This document shows positions 16,666 to 24,785 of a DNA stretch of 35,509 nucleotides, one piece after another. The number at the start of each line of letters is the position of its first letter. Positions within the stretch are counted from its first letter, which is position 1. The position numbers and the translations under genes were made by a program. Below the pieces are notes generated by a model. The model searched no databases. It had not been told where the DNA came from and worked only from the letters and a program-made list of their open reading frames with translations. This DNA is from Mycobacterium asiaticum (lineage in GTDB: Bacteria; Actinomycetota; Actinomycetes; Mycobacteriales; Mycobacteriaceae): positions 1 to 35,509 of the forward strand of contig NZ_LZKQ01000289.1 in NCBI RefSeq assembly GCF_001668675.1. The letters are read 5' to 3'.

Positions 16666-17809
16666 GACGGTGGGCGAACCAGTCGGTGAGCCGTGCGGCG
16701 GCAACGGCGAGATAGTCATAGCTGCAATGCAGCGAGCCGGCGCCCTCGTAGATGTCGACGGTGACGTCGTCGGTGGTCAGAGCTTCGATAAAACGATGAG
16801 CACCGGCGACGTCCATGATGATGTCGCGAGTGCCGTGCATTACATACACCGGCACGGCGATCTGGTCCGCGACACCTTCGAGGGTGAACGCCGCCAATTT
16901 GCGACGAGCCTCGGCGTCGTCCTTCGAACCGCTCAGCCACTGTAGTTGTTCTTGCAGCGCAGGATAGAACTCGTAGAAGTCGGTGAGGATGCTCCAAGTG
17001 CCACACCACGCGGCCACCGCTTTGACCCTGGGTTCAAACGCTGCCGCGCGAGGGGCGTAGTAACCGCCGAAACTGACTCCGGCCAGACCCAACCGGTCCG
17101 AATCAACGTCGTCACGCTGCTGAAGGTGGTCCAGGACGGCGCGCACCGGCACCTCATAGTCTGGGCGGCTGTACATTTGCTTGAATCGCAGCGAGCTGCC
17201 GCGGCCTGGCGTATCAATCATGACGACGTTCATCCCTCGTGCGGGAAACTCCGAGCCGCCGAGAAAGTACAGCTCTTCTGCCCACGAATCAGCGCCACCG
17301 AGAAACAAGACCGTTGGCCGGCGGGCACCGGAGGCGTCCGGGCGCACGATGTATCCCTCCATCGTCTGGCCTTCGAAGGGCACCTCGAGCTGTTCGATCA
17401 ACCCGTCCGTCAATTGCGCGGCACGCCGAAAGTTGTTCCGGCCGAGCGTGTATGCCTGCGTACGACGGGGATCATCGGAGGCCAGGAAGAATTCGGAGTG
17501 ACGGTAGTAGCTGCACGAGCGGAAGAAGGCGCGACGAGCGGTCGTCCGGTCGCCATGAGCCCACGCTTCGTCCCCTTGAGCCGCAACGTCACTGGCCGTC
17601 TTGTGCCATTCGCGGTACCAGATTTCGGTGTCGGTGGTCACCGAGCCGATGCGTGCCGCGGTGCGGCTGCACTCGAAAAGGTCGGCTCCCCCCACCGACA
17701 CCTGAGCCAGCAGACGCATGGTCTGTATCGACCAATCCTCGTCCTGCGGGAACAGTTCGATAACCGATAGCGCGTCCTGGTTTGAGACAGTTGAACCGCT
17801 TGTGGTCAT
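16655..17809 (-). CDS. Alpha/beta hydrolase of FrsA / 2,6-dihydropseudooxynicotine hydrolase-like type
   Basis: The 384-residue protein has an N-terminal helical domain of about 140 residues (FFRSCSYYRHSEFF), then an alpha/beta-hydrolase domain. The nucleophile elbow is GVSFGGYY with Ser246, the acid lies in MHGTRDIIMDV, and the base His in AGSLHCSYDY. This two-domain layout is shared with FrsA-like proteins and with the C-C bond hydrolase of nicotine breakdown. In an aromatic cluster it might cleave a diketone or ring-opened intermediate. The ATG at 17809 has AAAGAGG five bases upstream, which decides the start over upstream in-frame codons. An operator-like site (17929-17942) lies about 120 bases upstream. 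Confidence 0.85.
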   Translation of the reverse strand: MTTSGSTVSNQDALSVIELFPQDEDWSIQTMRLLAQVSVGGADLFECSRTAARIGSVTTDTEIWYREWHKTASDVAAQGDEAWAHGDRTTARRAFFRSCSYYRHSEFFLASDDPRRTQAYTLGRNNFRRAAQLTDGLIEQLEVPFEGQTMEGYIVRPDASGARRPTVLFLGGADSWAEELYFLGGSEFPARGMNVVMIDTPGRGSSLRFKQMYSRPDYEVPVRAVLDHLQQRDDVDSDRLGLAGVSFGGYYAPRAAAFEPRVKAVAAWCGTWSILTDFYEFYPALQEQLQWLSGSKDDAEARRKLAAFTLEGVADQIAVPVYVMHGTRDIIMDVAGAHRFIEALTTDDVTVDIYEGAGSLHCSYDYLAVAAARLTDWFAHRLID

Positions 17810-17928
17810 GAAGGCCTCTTTCTCATCCATCATTGCTTCGTCGAATCGTCCATTTGCAGCGACGTGCCATGTGGATTCCGGCCGCGCCTGCGTCACCAAC
17901 CTAGGAGTGCGGGAAGCGCGGCCGCGAT

Positions 17929-17942
17929 CCCCGAACGGGTAC
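17929..17942 (+). promoter_or_regulatory. Putative operator, copy E
   Basis: CCCCGAACGGGTAC is identical to the minus strand of 12043-12056. It lies between the LuxR gene end and the hydrolase start at 17809, about 120 bases upstream of that start. The shared 14-mer links the hydrolase and the dioxygenase operon. Confidence 0.5.
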
Positions 17943-17973
17943 CTTTACCTGCCGCTTCCAAGCGGCAGCAGCC

Positions 17974-19032
17974 TTATAGTTCGGCTTTGTCGCCGTGCGC
18001 CCAGATCAGCTGGACGAGCTCCGCGCGATTGTGGACGTCGGCCTTGGCGAAGATCCGCTTGAGGTGCTGCTTCACCGTGTTTTCGCTGACGAAAGCCTCT
18101 ACCGCGATCTGTTTGGTGGTCAGCCCCTGCGCGACCAACTCGGCGATCTCCTGTTCCCGTCGGGACAAAACGTTCCAAACGGGTAAGGATCTCGCCGCCC
18201 CCCGGTCAGCCTGGTAAGCCAATGTCATTGCGGCGTCTTGGGAGTCGGGCAGTCGCATCGACTTCGTGATGAGTTCGCCGTCGGCGTTCTTGATGCTTCG
18301 AGTGTGAACTCGCTTGTCCTCGACCCGGAAGATCCGCATTGCTTCGTTGATGGCATCCGAGACGGATTGACCGGTCGATTGCTGTCGTGCCGAGATCAGG
18401 TTGCTCGCGGCGCGGTTCTGAAAGAGGACCCGCGACCCTAGATCGGTGATGAAGACCGCCTGAGGCATGCGGTCGAACGCGTCTTCGAGAACGGTTGCCT
18501 TGCGTCCGATGCCTTCGAACCGCAGCGCCCGTTCGGCCGCCAGGCCGAGTTGTTCGGAGGCGAACTGCGCCAAGATCAAGTCCTCTTCGGTGAATTCCGA
18601 CCGGTCTGTTCGCCGGGCAAAGTTGATGGTGCCGAAGATTTTGCCCTTGACAATGACCGGTGCTTCCAGCGAGTGGCAGTAACCCTCGATGGCTAATACC
18701 GCGCGCGCAGCTGAGCTTTCCCATATCGAGGAGGAACTGAGGCGCGAGGAATCGATAGGTGCTTTGCGGGTGACGGCGGAGTTCAACACCGGGTCGTCCG
18801 CTCGGCCGTAGCGCTCGTACGCGTCCAGAAAGTGAGATGACGTCGATGCGTGGCACGATGCCACCTCGTAGGCGCTTGCGGTGAACCGATACACACCGAA
18901 AGCGTCTGAGCCGATAAGTTCGCCGGCCACCGTCATGAACGCCGCAGTTACCTCATCGAGGGTCAGGGCCGCTTGTAACGCGCCGGCGTAGTACCCGCGG
19001 ACATCAGAGCTTTCGGGGTTCAGCGATTGCAT
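17974..19032 (-). CDS. GAF-domain LuxR-family transcriptional regulator
   Basis: The 352-residue protein has a GAF-like domain (about residues 20-180; KGKIFGTINFARR, FTEEDLILAQFASEQLGLAAERAL), a PAS-like segment (about 190-270; MPQAVFITDLGSRVLFQN) and a C-terminal LuxR/GerE helix-turn-helix (LSRREQEIAELVAQGLTTKQ, then SENTVKQHLKRIF). GAF domains often bind small aromatic ligands, so this is the best candidate for the cluster's substrate-sensing activator. There is no receiver domain. The ATG at 19032 has AGAAGG about ten bases upstream. It is divergent from the DUF1185-amidohydrolase-ferredoxin operon and lies next to operator-like sites. Confidence 0.9.
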   Translation of the reverse strand: MQSLNPESSDVRGYYAGALQAALTLDEVTAAFMTVAGELIGSDAFGVYRFTASAYEVASCHASTSSHFLDAYERYGRADDPVLNSAVTRKAPIDSSRLSSSSIWESSAARAVLAIEGYCHSLEAPVIVKGKIFGTINFARRTDRSEFTEEDLILAQFASEQLGLAAERALRFEGIGRKATVLEDAFDRMPQAVFITDLGSRVLFQNRAASNLISARQQSTGQSVSDAINEAMRIFRVEDKRVHTRSIKNADGELITKSMRLPDSQDAAMTLAYQADRGAARSLPVWNVLSRREQEIAELVAQGLTTKQIAVEAFVSENTVKQHLKRIFAKADVHNRAELVQLIWAHGDKAEL

Positions 19033-19183
19033 GGTTGTGCACCTTCTGACGTTGACGCATGCCGATGACGGAGCCTGAACGAGGCACTGCATGTGTTCAC
19101 GCTCACAGTAGACGGTGATTGAAACAGCCTGCGCTCAGGCTGATCCCGACGCGGCACCCAGTTCGGCGAAAGGTCCGGATTTC

Positions 19184-19195
19184 ACCCGGTTGGGG
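19184..19195 (-). promoter_or_regulatory. Putative operator, copy F (weaker)
   Basis: The minus strand reads CCCCAACCGGGT, one mismatch from the consensus MCCC-NAAY-GGGT. It lies 74 bases upstream of the GTG of the DUF1185 gene, in the LuxR divergent region. A second partial copy lies near 19156. Confidence 0.3.
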
Positions 19196-19268
19196 CACGA
19201 AATCGAGGTCCCCGGCTTCCTACGCTCGGATTCGAGTTCATCACCGAATCGAAACTTGGAGGCGAAGG

Positions 19269-19868
19269 GTGGAGCAAAAACCCGGGCTGATCATTCGCAA
19301 AACGCTCGCCGTGGTCGAAGAGACCCGACTCGTTGCGGGCCGTTCCGACGGTGTGCCGCTGCGCAAGGTGGCAGTCTGCGCAATCGTCAAGAACCCGCTG
19401 GCCGGGCGGGGGTTCGTCGAAGACCTGTCGCCGGTGGTGGAGGCCTCCCGGCAAATCGGTACGTGGCTGGGGTCCGAGGCGGCTCGGTTGCTGGGGGAGC
19501 CTGTCGAAAGCTACGGCAAAGGCGGCCTGGTCGGCATCGACGGAGAACAGGAGCACATCAACGCGGCGTTGACGACGATTTTCGGCGACGCACTACGCGA
19601 CGCCGTCGGAGGCGGCAAGGCGTGGATCACCTCGGTCACCAAGGTCGGCGCCCCAGGTGTGGTCATCGACATCCCCCTGGCTTACAAAGACGAGATCTGG
19701 GTGCGCAGTCATTACGACGCGGTTGAGGTCCACATCCCCGATGCGCCCAACCCCGACGAGCTGGTGGTGATCGCGGCCGTCGCCAACCGTGGCCGCATCA
19801 ACGCGCGGGTCGGCGGGATGACGGTGGAGCAGGCTCGGGAACAGGCGATGGAGAAGGCCTCGCTGTGA
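19269..19868 (+). CDS. DUF1185 (AA_synth) family protein
   Basis: The 199-residue protein begins VEQKPGLIIRKTLAVVEETR and contains KVAVCAIVKNPLAGRG, ESYGKGGLVGIDGEQEH and KVGAPGVVIDIPLAYKDE. These are features of the PF06684 family, whose name 'amino acid synthesis' has weak biochemical support. The GTG at 19269 has GGAGG at 19258-19262, six bases upstream, which decides the start. Its stop overlaps the amidohydrolase start (GTGA), so the two proteins are probably made in equal amounts and act together. The operon continues into ferredoxin and reductase. The role could be handling of an amide or lactam intermediate, but this is inference. Confidence 0.82.
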   Translation: MEQKPGLIIRKTLAVVEETRLVAGRSDGVPLRKVAVCAIVKNPLAGRGFVEDLSPVVEASRQIGTWLGSEAARLLGEPVESYGKGGLVGIDGEQEHINAALTTIFGDALRDAVGGGKAWITSVTKVGAPGVVIDIPLAYKDEIWVRSHYDAVEVHIPDAPNPDELVVIAAVANRGRINARVGGMTVEQAREQAMEKASL

Positions 19869-21106
19869 GCACCCTCGCCATCACCGGCGCTGATGCCGTC
19901 TTCTCTGGTGATCTCGATGACCCGGTGCTGACTGACACAGACACGGTGGTTTGCCGGGAGGAGGTCATCATCGCCGTCGGTCATCACGATGAGCTGATCG
20001 ACGAAATCGAGAGTGCCGATTGGGTTCTCGATGCGCAGGGCAGCACAGTCGCGCCCGGGCTGATCGACTCGCACTGTCACGTGGTCCTTGGCGATTACAC
20101 GCCCCGGCAGAAAACCGTCGACTTCTTGGCCAGCTACGTCCACGGGGGGATCACCCGGGTCGTTTCTCCCGGCGAGATTCATGCGCAAGGGCGACCCCAC
20201 ACAGCGCTGGGGGTCAAGGCGTTGGCGATTGCGGCGAAGGAGTGTTTCGACAACTTCCGTCCCGGGGGGATGACCGTTCACGCGGGCGCGGTGGTGTTGG
20301 AACCAACCCTGCAGGAGCCGGACTTTGCCGAGCTGCAACGCGCGGGTATTCGGTTGGCCAAGTTCGGTTTCGGTGCTTACTCGGACCCGGCTGATGGCGC
20401 CGATCAAATCCGGTGGGCGCAACGCCATGGGATCACGGTGATGTGTCATTCCGGCGGGGCGAGCATCCCCGGGAGTAAGCCGATCTCGCCGGAGCACCTT
20501 ATGCTTCTGCGCCCCGACGTGTGCGGCCACATTAACGGCGGACCGACTTCACTGGACGAATCCGGTGTCGACGAGGTCATCGAGCAAAGTGACATGGCAC
20601 TGCAGCTGGTGCAGGCCGGCAATTTGAAGTCGGCGGTTCGCATCCTGCGCAAGGCCGACGACAGCGGCCAACTGCACCGCATCGTCATCGGCTCCGACAC
20701 TCCCACGGGCACCGGCGTGATGCCTCTGGGGGTAATCAAGACTATTGCCGAGTTGTCGTCGTTGTCGGGGATGGATCCTGCCCGCGTGTGGGCGGCGGCA
20801 ACTGGCAACAACTCTCGGGTATGGGGACTCGGTGCTGGGCTGGCGTGTGAAGGTGCCGCAGCGGACCTCGTCGTCATGGATGCGCCGTGGGGGTCTACCG
20901 CATCCCGGGCGCGGGACGCTCTGGCGATCGGCGACATACCGGGCATCAGCGCCGTGGTGTGCGGAGGCCGGGTGACCGCCCTTCGTAGCCGCAACACACC
21001 GCGGGCGGCACGGCTGGCGACCGTCGAGCCGGATTTGCCGCACCTTGACGATGCACACGCGCCTCTGCCGCGGCAACCGCGACATCTCGTCGCTGGGAGG
21101 AGATAA
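19865..21106 (+). CDS. Amidohydrolase-superfamily protein (enamidase-like)
   Basis: The 413-residue metal-dependent hydrolase has a full ligand set: His70-x-His72 (DSHCH), carboxylated Lys166 (RLAKFGFG), His195 (MCHSGG), His222 (GHINGGPT) and Asp278 (IGSDTPTG). The GHINGGPT and SDTPTGTG segments recall the enamidase of nicotinate fermentation, which opens a six-membered cyclic enamide. With DUF1185 and a ring-hydroxylating system nearby, hydrolysis of a lactam or amide derived from an N-heterocycle is plausible, but the substrate is unproven. The start overlaps the DUF1185 stop by four bases; the ferredoxin follows after six bases. Confidence 0.87.
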   Translation: MSTLAITGADAVFSGDLDDPVLTDTDTVVCREEVIIAVGHHDELIDEIESADWVLDAQGSTVAPGLIDSHCHVVLGDYTPRQKTVDFLASYVHGGITRVVSPGEIHAQGRPHTALGVKALAIAAKECFDNFRPGGMTVHAGAVVLEPTLQEPDFAELQRAGIRLAKFGFGAYSDPADGADQIRWAQRHGITVMCHSGGASIPGSKPISPEHLMLLRPDVCGHINGGPTSLDESGVDEVIEQSDMALQLVQAGNLKSAVRILRKADDSGQLHRIVIGSDTPTGTGVMPLGVIKTIAELSSLSGMDPARVWAAATGNNSRVWGLGAGLACEGAAADLVVMDAPWGSTASRARDALAIGDIPGISAVVCGGRVTALRSRNTPRAARLATVEPDLPHLDDAHAPLPRQPRHLVAGRR

Positions 21107-21112
21107 CTACCG

Positions 21113-21316
21113 ATGAGCTTGAAGGTGCTGATTGATCTGACGGCCTGCCAGGGCTACGCCTGTTGCTTGATGGAAGCGCCCGAGCTGTTCGACCTCGACG
21201 ATGACTCCGGCAAAGCGGTACTGCGCATTGACGACCCCCCGGAAATCCACCGCTCGCACGCCCTCGCTGCCGCCCGGGCCTGTCCTGCCCGCGCCATCAC
21301 CGTCGAGAGCGGTTAG
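21113..21316 (+). CDS. Ferredoxin, [3Fe-4S]-type
   Basis: The 67-residue protein has the segment Cys12-QGYAC-Cys, the family-typical APELFDLDDDSGKA and the late CPARAI. Cys12, one Cys of the CC pair, and the Cys before PARAI fit a three-ligand [3Fe-4S] cluster (C-x5-C...CP). Ferredoxins of this type serve P450s and actinobacterial PAH dioxygenases (PhdC-like). No P450 is present, so the natural partner is the Rieske dioxygenase at 12154. The start is six bases after the amidohydrolase stop, with GGGAGGAG just upstream, and the reductase follows after three bases. Confidence 0.9.
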   Translation: MSLKVLIDLTACQGYACCLMEAPELFDLDDDSGKAVLRIDDPPEIHRSHALAAARACPARAITVESG

Positions 21317-21319
21317 TTC

Positions 21320-22495
21320 ATGCGCCGGATCGTTGTGGTGGGCGCCTCGTTGGCCGCGGTGCATGCGATCGACAGACTCCGGGACAGCGGGTATCAAGGG
21401 CAAATCGCGCTTGTCGGGGCCGAACGGCGATTGCCGTACGATCGCCCACCGTTATCGAAGGAAGCGTTGCGCACCGGTCCTGATACCGCCAAGCTGCTGC
21501 TGAAGCAACCGGATTGGTATGCATTGCGCGACATTGAGCTGCGCCTCGGACGGCCCGCGGTCGGGCTGGACACGCGGCGCCGCCGGGTCCGGCTAGCTGG
21601 CGGCGCGTGTCTCGGCTACGACGGGCTGATCATCGCCACTGGGTCACAGGCGCGCCGGTTCCCGCTTTTCGATAACGACGCACACGCGCACACTGTGCGC
21701 ACGATCGACGACGCGGCAGCATTGCGCACACATCTTGCGGCGGGCAGCCATCTGGTGGTGATCGGTGCAGGGTTCATCGGCCTAGAGGTTGCCGCAACCG
21801 CGTCCGCGATCGGTATGGACGTCTCGGTTGTGGAAACGGCACCTACCCCGTTGACCCGGGTGCTGGGTTGCGAAGTCGGAGATTGGTTTAGGCGTTTGCA
21901 CCAAAGTCACGGAGTATCCATCTACTGCGACAACGTGATTAAACAGGTCGAGCGAAATGGCCACGGCTGGAAGCTGCACTTGCGGGACGGAACGGTGCTT
22001 GCCGCCGACGTGGTGCTGGCGGGGGTTGGTGCGGCACCCGCCACGGGGTGGCTGCGCGGGAGTGGCGTGGCCGTCTCCGACGGCGTTGTCTGTGATTCCA
22101 GTTTGCGCACGAGCGCGCCCGGTGTTGTCGCCGCGGGTGACGTGGCTCGTTGGTATAACCCTTTGTTCGACGAATCAATGCGCGTAGAGCAGTGGAGCAA
22201 CGCCGTCGAGCTAGGCCGGAAGGCGGCAATCACACTTCTGGGCGGCGCAGAACCCTTTGCCTCCGTTCCCTACTTCTGGTCCGACCAGTTCGACGCCAAA
22301 ATCCGTTTCGCCGGGCGAGCCAACGGCGCTGAACATGTGCACATTCGGCAAGACAGTGACACATCTCTGGTCGCCCTGTTCGGCGCCGGCGGGCTGATCC
22401 GGGGCGCGCTGTGTGTGAATGAACCGCGGAAATTGGCGCACTACCGAGCTGCCATCGCGGCTCAGGCTCCATGGAATGACGTAATCGACGAATAG
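21320..22495 (+). CDS. FAD/NAD(P)H ferredoxin reductase of the dioxygenase system
   Basis: The 391-residue protein has an FAD-binding start (VVVGASLAAVHAIDRLR), YDRPPLSKE, a conserved ATGS turn, the NAD-binding segment VVIGAGFIGLEVAATA, and GVVAAGDVA for the FAD ribityl region. This is the glutathione-reductase-fold ferredoxin reductase (BphA4/PhdD/putidaredoxin reductase type). It should pass electrons from NADH to the ferredoxin encoded three bases upstream and so to the Rieske dioxygenase. It is the last gene of the 19269-22495 operon. The ligAB genes follow. Confidence 0.93.
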   Translation: MRRIVVVGASLAAVHAIDRLRDSGYQGQIALVGAERRLPYDRPPLSKEALRTGPDTAKLLLKQPDWYALRDIELRLGRPAVGLDTRRRRVRLAGGACLGYDGLIIATGSQARRFPLFDNDAHAHTVRTIDDAAALRTHLAAGSHLVVIGAGFIGLEVAATASAIGMDVSVVETAPTPLTRVLGCEVGDWFRRLHQSHGVSIYCDNVIKQVERNGHGWKLHLRDGTVLAADVVLAGVGAAPATGWLRGSGVAVSDGVVCDSSLRTSAPGVVAAGDVARWYNPLFDESMRVEQWSNAVELGRKAAITLLGGAEPFASVPYFWSDQFDAKIRFAGRANGAEHVHIRQDSDTSLVALFGAGGLIRGALCVNEPRKLAHYRAAIAAQAPWNDVIDE

Positions 22496-22514
22496 TGCTG
22501 TTTGACAATGTGTT

Positions 22515-22530
22515 TCACCCCAATGGGTGA
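22515..22530. promoter_or_regulatory. Putative operator, copy B
   Basis: TCACCC-CAAT-GGGTGA is a perfect six-base-arm palindrome between the reductase stop and the LigA-like gene. It fits the recurring MCCC-NAAY-GGGT consensus. A TTGACA at 22502-22507 lies just before it, but no good -10 is placed. Confidence 0.4.
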
Positions 22531-22850
22531 CGCGGAAGCCGGCGCGCTTGCGTAGCGTTTTGGCTGCGACCGGCGCTGAAAGGAAGACCGAAGAGCTCGT
22601 GTACACGCTCCAGAGATTGCTGTGGGATGTTCGGAAGAATCCCACCCTCGCCGAAAGGTTCAGGGCCGACCCAGACGGCGTTCTCGACGAATATCGCGTC
22701 GAGGGCGAGGGACGCGCGGCCATGGCTTCCCTGGATTTGAAAACTTTGTACGACGGCGGCGTCAATCCATATCTGCTCTACTTCTGCGCCTTGCAGATTG
22801 GCGTTGACCGTGCCGAATACTACGGCCGCATCCGCGGAGAGATCACCTGA
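22527..22850 (+). CDS. LigA-like small subunit of extradiol dioxygenase
   Basis: The 107-residue product contains VYTLQRLLWDVRKNPTLAER, DGVLDEYRV and LYDGGVNPYLLYFCAL, which fit the alpha/LigA subunit of protocatechuate 4,5-dioxygenase-type enzymes. This subunit caps the LigB active site. The start is uncertain. GTG 22527 gives the longest frame but has no Shine-Dalgarno and overlaps the palindrome. TTG 22560 and GTG 22599 are alternatives, and the last yields an 83-residue protein starting VYTLQRLL. The LigB gene starts 10 bases after its stop. Confidence 0.82.
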   Translation: MTRKPARLRSVLAATGAERKTEELVYTLQRLLWDVRKNPTLAERFRADPDGVLDEYRVEGEGRAAMASLDLKTLYDGGVNPYLLYFCALQIGVDRAEYYGRIRGEIT

Positions 22851-22860
22851 GGAAGAGCTC

Positions 22861-23694
22861 ATGGGAAAAATCGTCGGTGTCTTTACCGCCTCGCATGCTC
22901 CGGGCCTCACGGGTTTTCCAGACCGGGCCGAACCCGGCGAACGAGCGGCCGTCCAGGATGCGTTCACCGAGGTGCGACGGCGTGTGGAACAGCTCGCTCC
23001 CGACGCGGTGATCGCGGTGTCCGTTGAGCATTTCACCAACTTCTTCCTCAGCAACCTGCCGGCATTCGCGATCGCCACGGCCGAGTCCTTCCTGGGTCCC
23101 GTAACTCCCGAGATGGCTGCATTCCTGCGTGTACAGCAACGGCAATACCCGGGTTGTCCAGCGCTAGGTGAACACCTCTATCGATTTGCCCTCGAGTCGG
23201 ATTTCGACCCCGCGATGGTTGCCGGAGAGCTATTCTTCGACGAGAACTTCTGCGTGCCAATGGAGTACATCGACCCACGGTCACAATTACCGCTGGTGCC
23301 GGTGATCGTCAACGGCGTCAACCCACCGTGCCCCACCATGCGGCGTTGCTATGACTTCGGCAGCATGATCAGGGCCGCGGTGGAGGCCCAGAGCTTTGCC
23401 GACCGGGTCGTCGTACTGGGTTCCGGCGGGCTGTCGCACTGGGTGGGCATGGCCGAATCCGGACGAGTCAACGAGCAGTTCGACCGCGACTTCCTGGCCC
23501 GGATGGAAAGCGGCGATCGCCATCGCCTCATCGACTACACCCAGGACCAAATCGAGATGGCGGGCAACGGGGCACACGAGGTGCGTACTTGGCTGATCGC
23601 AGCCGGGGCCGCGGGCTCAGCGTTCGAAACGCTGGCATACCAACCAGTTTCGGCATGGCTGACGGGGACGGCGATCGGCGCCGCCCGGCTGTAG
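22861..23694 (+). CDS. LigB-type extradiol ring-cleavage dioxygenase, catalytic subunit
   Basis: The 277-residue protein has the class III extradiol active site. Iron ligands are His12 (TASHAPG), His57 (SVEHFTNF) and Glu240 (GNGAHEVRTW), and the acid-base residue is His193 (GSGGLSHW). Spacing matches LigB-family enzymes such as LigB, CarBb and MhpB-like proteins. It should cleave a catechol-type diol next to the hydroxyls using Fe(II) and O2. GAGGAAGAG just upstream supports the ATG at 22861. With the LigA-like gene in front it forms a two-subunit enzyme, as in carbazole or protocatechuate degradation. Confidence 0.93.
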   Translation: MGKIVGVFTASHAPGLTGFPDRAEPGERAAVQDAFTEVRRRVEQLAPDAVIAVSVEHFTNFFLSNLPAFAIATAESFLGPVTPEMAAFLRVQQRQYPGCPALGEHLYRFALESDFDPAMVAGELFFDENFCVPMEYIDPRSQLPLVPVIVNGVNPPCPTMRRCYDFGSMIRAAVEAQSFADRVVVLGSGGLSHWVGMAESGRVNEQFDRDFLARMESGDRHRLIDYTQDQIEMAGNGAHEVRTWLIAAGAAGSAFETLAYQPVSAWLTGTAIGAARL

Positions 23695-23719
23695 CAGTGA
23701 GAAAAGGAGCACAAACGCA

Positions 23720-24757
23720 ATGAATTCTCTGCCAAAAGTGACCGGACGCGATATGCGCGGAGTCATGGCCTACCCGCCGACGCCGGCGCTTCCGGGCGCC
23801 GAACGGGTCGATGCCACCGACACCGTCGATCTGGTCGAGACGGAGCGAATGATTCGGACCCTGATCGATGACGGTGTGGACGCCATCGCGCTCAACGGCA
23901 CTCTGGGCGAATGCGCGACACTGACTTTGGACGAGTGGAAGAGCTTCGCCGGTTGCGTCGCCGAAACCGTCAAGTCGGTCAGTCCGGATTTCCCGGTATT
24001 CATCGGTACGACCACGCTGAACACCCGCGACACCGTGGCCCGCATGAAATATCTTGTCGACCTGGGCATCACCGGCACCCTGCTCGGCCGCCCGATGTGG
24101 GGCAACATGGTGGCACCGGTCATGGAGCGTTTCTATCGCGACGTGGCCGAGGCGGTTCCAGAATTGGCCATCGTCGTCTACGACAACACCGCTGCCTTCG
24201 GCGGCGTGATCCCGCGCGTCGTCTACCGCACGTTGGTGGAGCTGCCCCAGATTGTCGCAGTGAAGTACGCCGGCGGCGCCTCGACGGGCTTCCGCTACCA
24301 CAACGACATGGCGCACACCGGTACCAGCTTTCCCTTGATGCCGATCGAAACCGATTGGCTACCGGCGTGGGAGATGTACGGCGAGGAATTGGTGGGCATG
24401 GCTTGGTCGTCGACCACCGCCTGCGGTCCGGCGCCCGTGTTGGCTTTGCGTGATGCTCTGCGGGAAGGGCGAATCGACGATGCTCGCTGGCTCAACGAGC
24501 GGCTGCGCTGGGCGCACGAGCCATTCTTGGTGGGCCAGGACTTCATGGAGTTCTCGAAGTACAACGTTCCGCTGGAAAAGATTCGGGTGAACGAAGCCGG
24601 CTATATCCAGGTGGGCAAGTGCCGACCTCCTTACACCGAGGACTTGGTGCCCGAGGTGCACGTTCGGGACACCAAGGAACACATCGGGCGCTACCAACAG
24701 GTGATCAAGGAGGTCGCCGACAGGTTGGGCGTCACCCACACCGTCGAACAGTCATAG
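23720..24757 (+). CDS. Hydratase-aldolase of the dihydrodipicolinate-synthase family (NahE/PhdJ-like)
   Basis: The 345-residue protein has the subgroup signature LNGTLGECATLTLDEW (about residues 59-74), Tyr154 in VVYDNTAAFGG, and Schiff-base Lys182 in VAVKYAGG. These features match trans-o-hydroxybenzylidenepyruvate or 2'-carboxybenzalpyruvate hydratase-aldolases rather than DapA. Such enzymes add water and split an aryl-substituted pyruvate into pyruvate and an aromatic aldehyde. This predicts that the ring-cleavage product keeps a second aromatic ring, so the initial substrate is a fused or bicyclic aromatic. AAAAGGAG precedes the ATG. The next gene starts after about 100 bases containing a strong hairpin. 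Confidence 0.9.
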   Translation: MNSLPKVTGRDMRGVMAYPPTPALPGAERVDATDTVDLVETERMIRTLIDDGVDAIALNGTLGECATLTLDEWKSFAGCVAETVKSVSPDFPVFIGTTTLNTRDTVARMKYLVDLGITGTLLGRPMWGNMVAPVMERFYRDVAEAVPELAIVVYDNTAAFGGVIPRVVYRTLVELPQIVAVKYAGGASTGFRYHNDMAHTGTSFPLMPIETDWLPAWEMYGEELVGMAWSSTTACGPAPVLALRDALREGRIDDARWLNERLRWAHEPFLVGQDFMEFSKYNVPLEKIRVNEAGYIQVGKCRPPYTEDLVPEVHVRDTKEHIGRYQQVIKEVADRLGVTHTVEQS

Positions 24758-24785
24758 TGCGAGCCCGGTAGGGGATTACGCGGCG

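Noticed and set aside
22502..22507. TTGACA as a -35 box before ligAB
   Set aside because: No acceptable -10 at 16-18 bases; reported only as a remark under copy B.
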